Positions 17,474-25,835 of a stretch of 49,391 nt of DNA are shown piece by piece. Made by a program: the position numbers and the translations under genes. Positions within the stretch are counted from its first letter, which is position 1. Each line of letters opens with the position of its first letter. The stretch spans positions 1-49,391 of the forward strand of contig CAYZXK010000130.1 in assembly GCA_964482395.1 (NCBI GenBank), read 5' to 3'. The DNA comes from CAYZXK01 sp964482395 (lineage in GTDB: Bacteria > Planctomycetota > Phycisphaerae > UBA1845 > Fen-1342). The notes beneath the pieces are model-generated. The model ran no database searches. It saw nothing but the letters and a program-made list of their open reading frames with translations, and had not been told where the DNA came from.

Positions 17474-18295
17474 TCAGGCCGCCGGGATGTCCCGACGCGA
17501 GAAGTACCACAGCCCCGCCAGCCAAGCCGCCAGGGCCACGGATAACAGCACTGCCAGGTCGGCGACCGGTAACTGCCCGCTGCGCACCACCGGCAAGGGC
17601 CGGTAATAGTGCTGAAAACCCAGGAAGCTGAAGGGCCGGACCGCGGGCCAGAACTGAGCCAGGAACTTGATCAGGTCGGAGGCCAGCAAGGCGGCCAGCA
17701 CGATCCCGACCGCCACGGCCCGACGCGACAGCAGGCTCGAGACCAGCATGGTCAGGCCCGCAACGCTCAGATTCAGCCCCAACAGGTTGACCGCCACCGG
17801 CCAGAACCGGACCAGTTCCAGCGGCTGGCTCAGCGGACAGACCAGCTCGCCCAGCCACAATCCCAGCGGGGCGGCAAAACTGACCAGCAGAGCACCCAGC
17901 ACCCAGGCCAGCGAGGTGCTGATGTAAACCGCCCGGCGTGTCACGGGCAGTGTCAGCAGCAGATCGGCGGTCCCCCGATCGACTTCGCCGGCGATCGCTC
18001 CGCTGCCCGTGGTCAGCAGCAGCGTCCAGGACAAAGCGTACAGCAACGGATGCCCCATCCCGAAGGTGGCCAAGCTGGTCGGGCCAAGATCGCCCAGCAG
18101 GTCCGCCCCCAGCGCGATCCGCACCAGATCCCGAACCAGGGGCACCCCCAGCCAGTGCTGAACGCTGGCCAGATCCCGGCTCAATTCCAGGACCGCCCGC
18201 ACCACCGCCATCTCCAGGGCCACCACGCCCAGAGTGAGCACCAGCATGAGCAACCCGGCGTCGCGTAGCGTCTTTCGCAGGATAACCCAGCTCAT
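17474..18295 (-). CDS. ABC-2-type exporter permease
   Basis: The 273-residue membrane protein has about six hydrophobic segments and the ABC-2 pattern of a conserved 'GAIAGEVDRGTADLLLTLPV' loop, typical of permeases such as NosY. The ATG at 18295 overlaps the stop of the ATPase gene (ATGA), so the two subunits are made together. The substrate is unknown; paired systems of this kind export drugs or lipids or help copper-enzyme maturation. Confidence 0.85.
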   Translation of the reverse strand: MSWVILRKTLRDAGLLMLVLTLGVVALEMAVVRAVLELSRDLASVQHWLGVPLVRDLVRIALGADLLGDLGPTSLATFGMGHPLLYALSWTLLLTTGSGAIAGEVDRGTADLLLTLPVTRRAVYISTSLAWVLGALLVSFAAPLGLWLGELVCPLSQPLELVRFWPVAVNLLGLNLSVAGLTMLVSSLLSRRAVAVGIVLAALLASDLIKFLAQFWPAVRPFSFLGFQHYYRPLPVVRSGQLPVADLAVLLSVALAAWLAGLWYFSRRDIPAA

Positions 18296-19194
18296 CTGCC
18301 GTGCGGTCCGGCCTCCGCGTAGTAACCGAGGAACAGGTCTGACAGATCCGGTGGAGCCAGGGTCACTTCGCGGACCGGGCAGGATGCCAGCCACGCCAGC
18401 AGCTCGCCCGGCGGGCCGCTCCAAGTCCCCCGCAGATACCCCTGGCTCTGCTCCAGCACCTGCAAGCCGGGCGGCAACCCGGGCCGTGGCTGGCCATCCC
18501 GAAAATGCACCTCCACCTGCCGCACGGCGCGCCGCCGAAGTTCAGAAATGCTCGCCTGCTCAATGAGTCGTCCGTCCCGCAGGATGGCCACCTGGTCGCA
18601 AAGCTCCTCGACCTCGGCCAGGGTGTGACTGGAGAAGAGCACCGCGCGGCCCTCGGCCGCCACCGCCCGCAGCTCGGCGTAAAGCACCTCGCGCATCAGG
18701 GGGTCCAGGGCCACGGTAGGCTCATCCAGAATCAGCAGCCTGGGTCGATGCATGAGGGCGGCGATCAGCCCCAGCTTCTGCTTCATCCCGCGCGAGTAGT
18801 CGCGCACCTTGCGGTCCGGATTCAGCTCGAAACGCTTCACCAGGCGGGTTAGTTCCGATCCGGCCACGCTCCCCCGGGCGGCATCCAGAAAAGCCAGGGT
18901 CTGCCGGCCGGTCATCCAGTCGTAAAATCGGACATCGCCGGGCAGGTAGCCGACGTCGGCCCGCAATCGAGGACCGTCCCGCCAGCAATCCCGGCCCAGC
19001 ACCTCAGCCCGCCCAGCAGTAGGCCGCAGCAGCCCCAGCAGCAACCGTAGGGCGGTGGTCTTGCCCGCACCATTGGGCCCCAGAAAGCCGAAGAGCGTGC
19101 CGGCCGGCACGCGCAGGTTGAGAGCCTGCAAAGCCACCTGCGGCCCGTAAAGTTTGGTCAGGTTTTCGGTCACCACCACGTCCACGCCGGTCAC
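18292..19194 (-). CDS. ABC-2-type exporter ATPase
   Basis: The 300-residue ATPase has Walker A GPNGAGKTT (39-47), signature YSRGMKQKL and Walker B LLILDEPT, followed by SSHTLAEVEELCD with the H-loop. The C-terminal 80 residues are the variable domain of the CcmA/NosF/DrrA group. It starts with GTG at 19194, overlapping the stop of the upstream beta-CASP hydrolase (GTGA), and is itself overlapped by the permease, giving a tightly coupled three-gene unit. Confidence 0.9.
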   Translation of the reverse strand: MTGVDVVVTENLTKLYGPQVALQALNLRVPAGTLFGFLGPNGAGKTTALRLLLGLLRPTAGRAEVLGRDCWRDGPRLRADVGYLPGDVRFYDWMTGRQTLAFLDAARGSVAGSELTRLVKRFELNPDRKVRDYSRGMKQKLGLIAALMHRPRLLILDEPTVALDPLMREVLYAELRAVAAEGRAVLFSSHTLAEVEELCDQVAILRDGRLIEQASISELRRRAVRQVEVHFRDGQPRPGLPPGLQVLEQSQGYLRGTWSGPPGELLAWLASCPVREVTLAPPDLSDLFLGYYAEAGPHGR

Positions 19195-20588
19195 AGTTCC
19201 AGATGGTCACCCCGCCGACCAATCACCACTTCCCGGAAGCCCAGCCCGCGGGCCTTCTGGGCCAGGACCTGGGCCTGGTCCGGCTCGCCATGCACCAAGA
19301 CCAGGCGGGTCGCGTCCTCAGCCCGGGGAGCCAGCATCTGGAGCAGCTCGGTCTGGTCGGCATGCCCGCTGAAGCCGTGGATTTGCACGACCTCGGCGTT
19401 GACCTGGTATTCCTCGTGAAAGAGGGTGATTTGCCGGGCTCCGTCGGCGATCCGCCGACCGAGCGTATTCTGAGCCTGGTAACCGACGATCAAGATGGTG
19501 TTGCGCGGGTTTTCGATGTTGTTCTTGAGGTGATGCCGGATGCGGCCCGCCTCGCACATCCCGCTGGCCGAAATGATCACGCAGGGCTCGCTGCGGCCGT
19601 GCAGAGCCTTGCTTTCCTCCACGTTGCGGATGTAGGTGCAGCAGCCGCTGCCCAAAATGTCCCCGGTCACCTGGTGAAAGGCCCGGGCCTCGGCGTCGTA
19701 GCACTCCGGGTGCAGCTTGAACACCTCGGTCGCGTTCACCGCCAGCGGGCTGTCCACGTACACCGGAATCCGCGGCAGATGACCCGCCAGCATCTGCTCA
19801 TGCAAGTAGTAGACGATGGTCTGGGTGCGGCCGACGGCGAAGGCGGGGATGATGACTTTCCCGCCACGCCGAATGGTCCGGCTGACCACCTCGCGCAGCA
19901 CCTCCCTGGCATCATCGACTTGCTCGTTGATCCGAGCCCCGTAGGTGCTCTCGCACAGGATAGTCTCGTCCTCCGGCAGCGGGGACGGGTCGCGCAGGAT
20001 GGGCTGATCGAACCGGCCCAAATCGCCGGTGTAGAAGATCGAGGGTGTGTCGCCGTTGCGCTTGGCCAGTTCCAGCCTCACGCCGGCCGCACCCAGCATG
20101 TGCCCGACCTCGCTGAAGCAGGCCAGCAGGCCCGGCACCACCTGGAACCAGCGCTGTTGAGGCACGCTGTGGATGAGCCGGACCGCCGCCAGGGCATCGT
20201 CGTAATCGTACAGGGCCTCGATCGGCGGCAGCCCCCTTTTTTTCCGCCGCTTGCTCACATAGTAAACATCTTCTTCTTGCACGTGGGCCGAGTCCGGCAG
20301 CATGATCGCGCACAGGTCCCGCGTAGCCGGCGTCGCGTACACCGGCCCGTCAAAGCCATCCTTGACCAGCCGCGGCAGACGACCGGAGTGGTCAATATGA
20401 GCGTGCGAAAGGACCACCGCGGCAATCTGCCCCGGCGGAACCGGCCACTGGCGGTTCTTCTCCTCCGATTCGGCCCGGCGGCCCTGAAACAGCCCACAGT
20501 CCAGAGCCACCCAGCGGCCGTCCACCTGGATCAGGTGCATCGAACCGGTAACTTCCTCGGCCGCCCCATGAAACAGGATCTCAGCCAT
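19191..20588 (-). CDS. Beta-CASP metallo-beta-lactamase-fold RNA-processing hydrolase
   Basis: The 465-residue protein has the MBL metal motif HAHIDH (62-67), a second-domain beta-CASP region (YVDSPLAVNATEVF, then ISASGMCEAGRI) and the C-terminal RMMBL motif FSGHADQTEL. This matches the bacterial CPSF73/YsdC-like group of predicted exo/endoribonucleases. GGAGAAG lies six bases before the ATG. It is translationally coupled to an ABC exporter, an unusual partner. Catalysis on RNA is inferred from the fold. Confidence 0.9.
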   Translation of the reverse strand: MAEILFHGAAEEVTGSMHLIQVDGRWVALDCGLFQGRRAESEEKNRQWPVPPGQIAAVVLSHAHIDHSGRLPRLVKDGFDGPVYATPATRDLCAIMLPDSAHVQEEDVYYVSKRRKKRGLPPIEALYDYDDALAAVRLIHSVPQQRWFQVVPGLLACFSEVGHMLGAAGVRLELAKRNGDTPSIFYTGDLGRFDQPILRDPSPLPEDETILCESTYGARINEQVDDAREVLREVVSRTIRRGGKVIIPAFAVGRTQTIVYYLHEQMLAGHLPRIPVYVDSPLAVNATEVFKLHPECYDAEARAFHQVTGDILGSGCCTYIRNVEESKALHGRSEPCVIISASGMCEAGRIRHHLKNNIENPRNTILIVGYQAQNTLGRRIADGARQITLFHEEYQVNAEVVQIHGFSGHADQTELLQMLAPRAEDATRLVLVHGEPDQAQVLAQKARGLGFREVVIGRRGDHLEL

Positions 20589-20702
20589 GCCTGCTTCTCC
20601 GCGCGCGTCCCGTCAGCCATGGTAGAGAATGGAAGTTGGCGCGGCAAACGCCGGCCGACGCCTGGACCGTCAGCCGCCAATCCCCGGCGGCGATCGACGG
20701 CC

Positions 20703-21656
20703 TCAAAGCAACGATGCCACCCGGTCGGCAACCTGCCCAGGCTCGATGCCCCAGTCGTCCGCCCGCCAACCGGGCCGGCCCGCCAGGACCTCGACCCGCG
20801 GCCCGAGCGGTCGCCAAACCGCCGGCGAAGTCGGCCCGAAGATCGCCACGGTCGGCGTGCCCAACAAGGCGGCCAGGTGAGTCGGGCCGGCGTCATTGCC
20901 GATGAATACCCGGGCCGCCGCCAGAATGGCCACTAACTCGTCCGGCTTCGGACAGCAAAACGAAGACGACCCGCGCTTCAGTAGCGACAACTCGGCCGGG
21001 TCCCAGGTTTCCGCCTCCACCGGCCCCACCAGGAAGCACGTGGCCGCCGCTAGACGGCGCTCTACCAGCCCGGCCAGTTCCAAAAAGCAGCCCAACGACC
21101 AGCACTTGGCCTTTCCGCCGCTGCCCGGGTGGATCACCGCCGCCCGCCGGCCACCCAACAACTCCAGCCCGCGCCGGCGCAGCTCCTCCGGCACACCCAG
21201 GCCGTGCTGCCGCGGCTTGTGGTGAATGCACTTGGGCACCAACAGGCCCTGAGCCTCAAGCTGCGACTGCCACTGCTCAGTAATGTGCCGGTTCACTCCC
21301 GGCCGGGCCCTTACGTCCACGCTGTAAACAGCCGCCGGCCGCAGCAGCTCCAGCTTGCGTTCCACGATCGTGTCGGCCGCGGTCAGGGCATTCAACACCC
21401 TGCGGCCGCGGACCAGCTCGCCCAGCAGCCGCGATGGGCATCCATCGTGGTCAGCGAACAACCAGTGCAACCCCAGCTCCTCGGACGAATGCCGCAGGAT
21501 GCTTGGCCGACAGCCCGACAAGTCCCCGGGATCGACGCGCGAAATCACCCGCAATGGCCGGCCATCACCCGGACCACACAGCCGCAAAGCGAGCTGAAGC
21601 GTCAAGACCAGGTCGCCAAGCGAGCCGGCATGCAGAATGGTCCAATCGGCAGTCAT
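20703..21656 (-). CDS. Glycosyltransferase family 9 (heptosyltransferase-like)
   Basis: The 317-residue protein has the GT9 frame: GSLGDLVLTL near the N-terminus, IHPGSGGKAKCW at the start of the C-terminal Rossmann domain, and FIGNDAGPTHLAALLGTPTVAIFGPT, where the Asn-Asp-x-Gly-Pro-x-His motif contacts the nucleotide-sugar. GT9 enzymes add heptose or related sugars to lipopolysaccharide cores and other glycans at the inner membrane. It starts 71 bases after the PQQ-repeat gene. No Shine-Dalgarno sequence is clear at 21656. Confidence 0.85.
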   Translation of the reverse strand: MTADWTILHAGSLGDLVLTLQLALRLCGPGDGRPLRVISRVDPGDLSGCRPSILRHSSEELGLHWLFADHDGCPSRLLGELVRGRRVLNALTAADTIVERKLELLRPAAVYSVDVRARPGVNRHITEQWQSQLEAQGLLVPKCIHHKPRQHGLGVPEELRRRGLELLGGRRAAVIHPGSGGKAKCWSLGCFLELAGLVERRLAAATCFLVGPVEAETWDPAELSLLKRGSSSFCCPKPDELVAILAAARVFIGNDAGPTHLAALLGTPTVAIFGPTSPAVWRPLGPRVEVLAGRPGWRADDWGIEPGQVADRVASLL

Positions 21657-21727
21657 GCTTATATCGTGGGTTACCGTCGCTCCGGTGCCAGGGCTGCCGG
21701 GCTTGACTGGCCAGCAGACCGGCCCGG

Positions 21728-22087
21728 TCAGGTTGCCGCCCCGGCGCTGCCGCCGGCGGCACGTTGCTGGTGCCGTCTACGCATCGACTCGGCCGCAGGC
21801 TCGTACGCAGTGCCACCCTCGGCACCTTCCATCGCCAGCAGCACCGCATGGTAGCCCATTTTCGGCAAACCGTTCTGCCACAGCACACTTCCATCGGTCT
21901 TGCTCAGGCACCAGACCCGGCCGTTTGCCCCCGCAAACAGGTAGCCGTCCTTCAAGACCATGGATACCACCTCCCCTACCCCGCCGCATTTGGGCAGCTT
22001 GGTCCGCCAAAGCTCCTCCCCGGTATGTGGGTCAAGCGCGGCCACGATGCCATTGGTCCCTACGTACAGCGGCGTCCGCCCGGTCAT
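21728..22087 (-). CDS. Short PQQ-like beta-propeller repeat protein
   Basis: The 119-residue protein holds two PQQ/BamB-type repeats: ALDPHTGEELWRTKL and CLSKTDGSVLWQNGL, each with the x-G-x-x-x-W core, then KMGYHAVLLA. Small stand-alone members of this family are common and are not obviously truncated, although two repeats cannot make a full propeller, so oligomerisation is likely. There is no signal peptide. The C-terminus is Arg/Ala/Gly-rich. GAGGA lies nine bases before the ATG. Confidence 0.7.
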   Translation of the reverse strand: MTGRTPLYVGTNGIVAALDPHTGEELWRTKLPKCGGVGEVVSMVLKDGYLFAGANGRVWCLSKTDGSVLWQNGLPKMGYHAVLLAMEGAEGGTAYEPAAESMRRRHQQRAAGGSAGAAT

Positions 22088-22425
22088 GATACTGTCCTCG
22101 GTAGCTCACAGAATACATCGACGCAGCTTACAGTCTTCAACCCGGCACGGCCAACAGCTTAACGGCCGACGTGGCTCGGTCGGGCCGTAGCTTACCAAGA
22201 TTTCGCCCGGTGGCGCGCGGGCGCGGTTGGCAAGTAGCTAAGACCGCTATGGTTACAACTCCAGCAGTCCTTGCCACCACAGTTGGCGCCGCATGAGCAG
22301 CCTCGGCCAAGTATTGCAATCTGCCCCGCGCTAGGTGTTGGCGGACGGCACCGAGCCGGTCCCGGTTCTTTCTCGAGCTGGAACTCTGGATCTGCCAGTC
22401 TCATACCCGCGGGCTGCCGGAGATT
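22088..22425. other. Intergenic region without a supported gene
   Basis: This 338-base gap lies between the PQQ-repeat gene and the Oxa1-like gene. A 70-codon minus-strand frame with a Cys-rich tract (22192-22404) is present but has no ribosome site. No terminator with a T-run, tRNA or strong promoter was recognised. Confidence 0.5.
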
Positions 22426-23379
22426 TCAGAAGCGGACCTTGAAGACCGGCTTGAGCAGCAGGGCCACCGCCATCGACACTACGAAGAAGTGCAAAACCCA
22501 CCAGTTGGCCCCATAAACCCATGAATCCACGCTTCCGTACAGCACTTCGATGGCCTGGGCCGGCGAACCGGCCGGCAACAAGGGTTCGGTCGGATGAACG
22601 ACCTGCGAAGTCCAGCGTGAACCCAAGCGCTGGGCGCTGACCCGCTGCAACCCGTCGCCGACGGTCAGTTCCTTTTCCAGCGTTTGGCCGGCCAGATTGA
22701 AACGCAGCTTGTATCGTCCGGGGAGCCCCCCCCGGACGCGCCAGACGAGCTGGCCCCCGCCGGGGACCGGCCCGGCCTCCACCACCAGCCCAGCGCAAGG
22801 TTCGATGGCCGCTTCCCGCAGGTCGACTTGTGGCGGGCTGAGGTGGATTTTGATCAGGGTTTGCTCGCCGGGCCGCAGTGGTCGCCACTGATACCGCGCC
22901 CCCATCTGGCCCAGCAGCAGCAGCATCGGCAGGAGCATTATCAGTACCGGGCGAAGCATGTGCCACTGAAGCCGCAGCAGCGCGCTCAGCACTCGCGCCA
23001 GACACCGTAGCGCCAGCCCCAGTTCGTCCTTGAAGATCTTCAGGGCCAGCAGGTTGGCGGTAATATCGTCCCGGGCTCGCCCGATGGCCGCCTGATTCGA
23101 GGTGTAGCGGAAAATCACCAGCATCACCACCCCGGTTGCCGCGGAGATCAGTGCCAGCCCCAACCAGGGCGGCAACGGCCCCAGAACGAAGTAGACCCCA
23201 TCGGCAATCACCGTACAGATCGGGTTGAGGATGGCCAGCAGACGCGACAGTAGCGGGTTGAGCAGTGCGTCCAGTCCCGCCCACAGTGCAGCCAGGACCG
23301 CCTTGAGCCCTCCCCACAGCCAGGCGACCGCATTGCCGAAGTTGATAAGCAGCCAGTTGATGACGTTCATCCGTTTCAA
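22426..23379 (-). CDS. Oxa1/DUF106-like integral membrane protein
   Basis: The 317-residue protein has an N-terminal amphipathic stretch, a hydrophobic segment near 70-92 (GLALISAATGVVMLVIF), a cytoplasmic helical hairpin (about 93-135), a second strong membrane segment (about 143-160, RPVLIMLLPMLLLL), a beta-rich domain (about 165-270) and a C-terminal membrane segment. The TM, paired helices, TM order with a soluble domain after it resembles the DUF106/EMC3/TMCO1 branch of the Oxa1 insertase superfamily. That is a pattern judgement, not a motif match. It is downstream of, and apparently cotranscribed with, the two phosphodiesterase-fold genes and the small RHH gene, suggesting a shared membrane role. 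Confidence 0.6.
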   Translation of the reverse strand: MKRMNVINWLLINFGNAVAWLWGGLKAVLAALWAGLDALLNPLLSRLLAILNPICTVIADGVYFVLGPLPPWLGLALISAATGVVMLVIFRYTSNQAAIGRARDDITANLLALKIFKDELGLALRCLARVLSALLRLQWHMLRPVLIMLLPMLLLLGQMGARYQWRPLRPGEQTLIKIHLSPPQVDLREAAIEPCAGLVVEAGPVPGGGQLVWRVRGGLPGRYKLRFNLAGQTLEKELTVGDGLQRVSAQRLGSRWTSQVVHPTEPLLPAGSPAQAIEVLYGSVDSWVYGANWWVLHFFVVSMAVALLLKPVFKVRF

Positions 23380-23454
23380 GGTTCGCTGGTCATGGCTCCG
23401 GCTTTGGCGGTCCCCGTCGCCGCCGGCGCTGACGGTGCGTGCGGCGTCCGGAAG

Positions 23455-23640
23455 CTACTCTATGTAGCCCAGGCCGCGGAGGCGCTCGATTACCTGCTGC
23501 TCGTCGTCGCCCGACTCGACCGCGGAAAGCTCTTTTTCGATGATGTGCACGATGAACTCCTCCGGCGAGCTGTAACCGGCGATCTGGGCAACCTTCTTGA
23601 CTCGATCGTACAGGTTGTCATCGATCTTGATCTTGGGCAC
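23455..23640 (-). CDS. Small ribbon-helix-helix-like protein with C-terminal LGYIE tail
   Basis: The 61-residue protein has an N-terminal beta strand (PKIKIDDNLYDRV) followed by two helices (VKKVAQIAGY, SPEEFIVHIIEKEL), the pattern of a ribbon-helix-helix domain. The tail reads ERLRGLGYIE. The same L-G-Y-(V/I/M) pattern follows the catalytic domain in all four sulfatase-fold paralogs of this cluster. It starts 5 bases after the preceding phosphodiesterase-fold gene. It could be a transcription factor for the locus or a protein-binding partner; no antitoxin-toxin pairing is apparent. Confidence 0.7.
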   Translation of the reverse strand: MPKIKIDDNLYDRVKKVAQIAGYSSPEEFIVHIIEKELSAVESGDDEQQVIERLRGLGYIE

Positions 23641-23645
23641 GAGAC

Positions 23646-25835
23646 CTACTCCTTGCGGCCGCCGGCCACGGTCACCGCGGCGGGCCGGAACACGCTGCGG
23701 CCGGTCATGCTCTCGGGCGGCCGCAAACCGAACTCCTCCAGAATGGTGGGCGCCAAGTCGACCAGCGACGGAGCCGGATGCAGAACTGGCCGATTGGCGA
23801 ACAACACGCCGGGAAGCTCCTCGGCCGCCATGCAGTGGTCCGCGCTCCAGGCCTCGCGATTATCGCTGAAGACCTCCTTGGATAGTGTACCCAGGGCCGT
23901 ATCCCAGGAATATCGGTACCCGCGGCGGTAGCCGATTACCAGGTCCGGCGCTCGTCCGATGCACGGCCCGGAGTAAACCTGGTCGCTGCGATGCACCGAG
24001 ACGATCGGCGAGCGACCGTTCTCGGGATCGCGCACCGCCAGCAGCCCAGCCCGCAGCTCCTCCAGCAAACCATCCCGCTGCGACGGTTCGACGATCCCCT
24101 CCCGCTCGCGACCCTTCAGATTCAGGTACAGGCCGTTGAGGCCCAACCCGTAAGCCCGCGTGCGCCTCCAGTCCACCAGCGGGGGATAGCGGGGGTCCAG
24201 CAGCGAGCCGCAATCCGCCGGACCGAGGTAGCCGTTTTCGCGCAGCCAGGTGTTCAGGTTGAACTGGCGCCGGAAGTGGCAGAAACCGTGATCCGACAGC
24301 ACCAGCAGCGTCGCGCCGTCACCGTACCGGGCCCGCACCTCGCCCACCATGGCGTCCATCTTGACGTACAGCTCTTCGAGTACGCCCATGTATTTTCGGG
24401 CATCTTCCGGCGAGCGGGTCGGGTGCGGCTCGTCCACATCCCACCAGAACATGTGAGATTGCAGGTCGGTGCTGGAGAAATAGAAGAAAAGCAGGCCGGT
24501 GTCGTAATGTTCCAGGGCATAGTTAAGCAGATTCATGCGCTCCTTCAGAACATAGTCCGCCTGTTCGCGATACTCCTCATCGGTGAAGATCTTATTGGAC
24601 AGGGCCTTATGGTCTTCCTGGAACCCGAGGGTGGAGAAAAGTCCCAGCTTGTCCGCGATCCGGCGCACGAAGTCCGCCGGCTCGCTCACGGTTTGGTTCC
24701 CGGGATCCGAGGGGTCTATGTTGAGCGGGGAGACGTAGAGCCGAAAATTGGGGCGCACCTCCTGCAAGAAGAAGCGGCACACGCCGCTGACGGATTCGTC
24801 GGGGAGGAAGGAAGGCATGCGAAGCGGGAAGCTGACCTTGATCCAGCCGCTCCATTCCCGCTCCTTGAGCACGATGGTCCGCCCCTGGATTTCGATTCGG
24901 GCCTGGGGCTGGCTGGGGTGCCGGTAAACCACCAGTTCCACTTCCGTGTCCGCGGGCTTCTTGAGCAAGGTGTTGACTGGTCCGGTCAATTTGACTTTGG
25001 CCGTGTCGTTCCTGAAGTAGATGGGCTTCAGAATGCCGCCCGCGTCATAGCGGACCTGCCGGGCACGGGAGGAGAAGCACTGATAGGTCCCATACGTGCC
25101 GAGCAGGTCTGGCGTGCCCATGCCGGAAAGGCAGCGCTGGTTGCCATGCGGCGATGGACTCGGCGGGTAGTTGGACGGAATGTCGTACAGCCAGGAAGGG
25201 ATGCCGGCCGCGTCCAGATAGTCCCAGAACGGCACTCCTTCCCGCCGCAACACCGTCCGGGCCGGGGGGTGATTGAACGGCCAGAAGGTCAGCGGCAGCC
25301 GGTGTTCCCCGACTTCCCAGCCCTGCGTGCCCCCGATGGTTTCGGAACCCGAGTAATAGGGTTCGCATTGCCGCTCGGGGTGCCGGTGAATGAAATCGAA
25401 AATACCATGCACGCCGGCGTCCGCCCCAGTGATGAAATTCGCCCAGGCGACCGGGCTCTGCGGCGGAATGCTGGTTCCCAGGCGCGAGTAGCCGCCCAAT
25501 TCTCGAAGCCGCGCAAAATTCGGCATGCGCCCGGCGTCCATCAGCCGTTCGCACAGGAATGGATCAAAACCGTCGATGCCCAGAACGATGACCTGTTTGT
25601 CAGTGGTCCGCGACTTGCGCCGGCTCGCCGTGCGGCTCCATGGAAAGCATCCGGCGTGAATGCGCACTACGCTGGCCAGGCCGGCGGCGCCGGCGACCTG
25701 GAGGAACGTCCGCCGACTCACCAGACGCGCCGGAACCTCGGCCCCAGCCGGGAGCCCCGGCCGGTCCACGTCGCCCGAACCTTGCGGCCTAACGCCCGAC
25801 GAACAACGCCCAGTCGCATTCCGCTGGCGATTCAT
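23646..25835 (-). CDS. Alkaline-phosphatase-superfamily phosphodiesterase/NPP-like protein, Tat signal
   Basis: The 729-residue protein carries a twin-arginine export signal (SRRTFLQVAG, residues 40-49, with a nearby Cys63 as a possible lipidation site). It then has a type I phosphodiesterase/nucleotide pyrophosphatase domain: metal Asp88 in VLGIDGFD, nucleophile Ser127 in PPQSPVAW, metal DHG in VLSDHGFCHFR, and a late SADHC histidine motif. A beta-rich insert occupies the middle (about residues 285-385). It overlaps the upstream paralog by ATGA. The substrate is unknown. The Tat signal means it is exported folded, probably with its metals already bound. Confidence 0.85.
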   Translation of the reverse strand: MNRQRNATGRCSSGVRPQGSGDVDRPGLPAGAEVPARLVSRRTFLQVAGAAGLASVVRIHAGCFPWSRTASRRKSRTTDKQVIVLGIDGFDPFLCERLMDAGRMPNFARLRELGGYSRLGTSIPPQSPVAWANFITGADAGVHGIFDFIHRHPERQCEPYYSGSETIGGTQGWEVGEHRLPLTFWPFNHPPARTVLRREGVPFWDYLDAAGIPSWLYDIPSNYPPSPSPHGNQRCLSGMGTPDLLGTYGTYQCFSSRARQVRYDAGGILKPIYFRNDTAKVKLTGPVNTLLKKPADTEVELVVYRHPSQPQARIEIQGRTIVLKEREWSGWIKVSFPLRMPSFLPDESVSGVCRFFLQEVRPNFRLYVSPLNIDPSDPGNQTVSEPADFVRRIADKLGLFSTLGFQEDHKALSNKIFTDEEYREQADYVLKERMNLLNYALEHYDTGLLFFYFSSTDLQSHMFWWDVDEPHPTRSPEDARKYMGVLEELYVKMDAMVGEVRARYGDGATLLVLSDHGFCHFRRQFNLNTWLRENGYLGPADCGSLLDPRYPPLVDWRRTRAYGLGLNGLYLNLKGREREGIVEPSQRDGLLEELRAGLLAVRDPENGRSPIVSVHRSDQVYSGPCIGRAPDLVIGYRRGYRYSWDTALGTLSKEVFSDNREAWSADHCMAAEELPGVLFANRPVLHPAPSLVDLAPTILEEFGLRPPESMTGRSVFRPAAVTVAGGRKE

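Noticed and set aside
21728..22087. PQQ-repeat gene as a truncated pseudogene
   Set aside because: Short stand-alone members with the same two-repeat layout are common, and the start has a good ribosome site.
22192..22404. 70-codon minus-strand frame with a Cys-rich tract (GCSCGANCGGKDCWSC) just after the Oxa1-like gene
   Set aside because: No ribosome binding site, no recognisable start context and a typical GC-rich chance composition; only the Cys pattern is notable.
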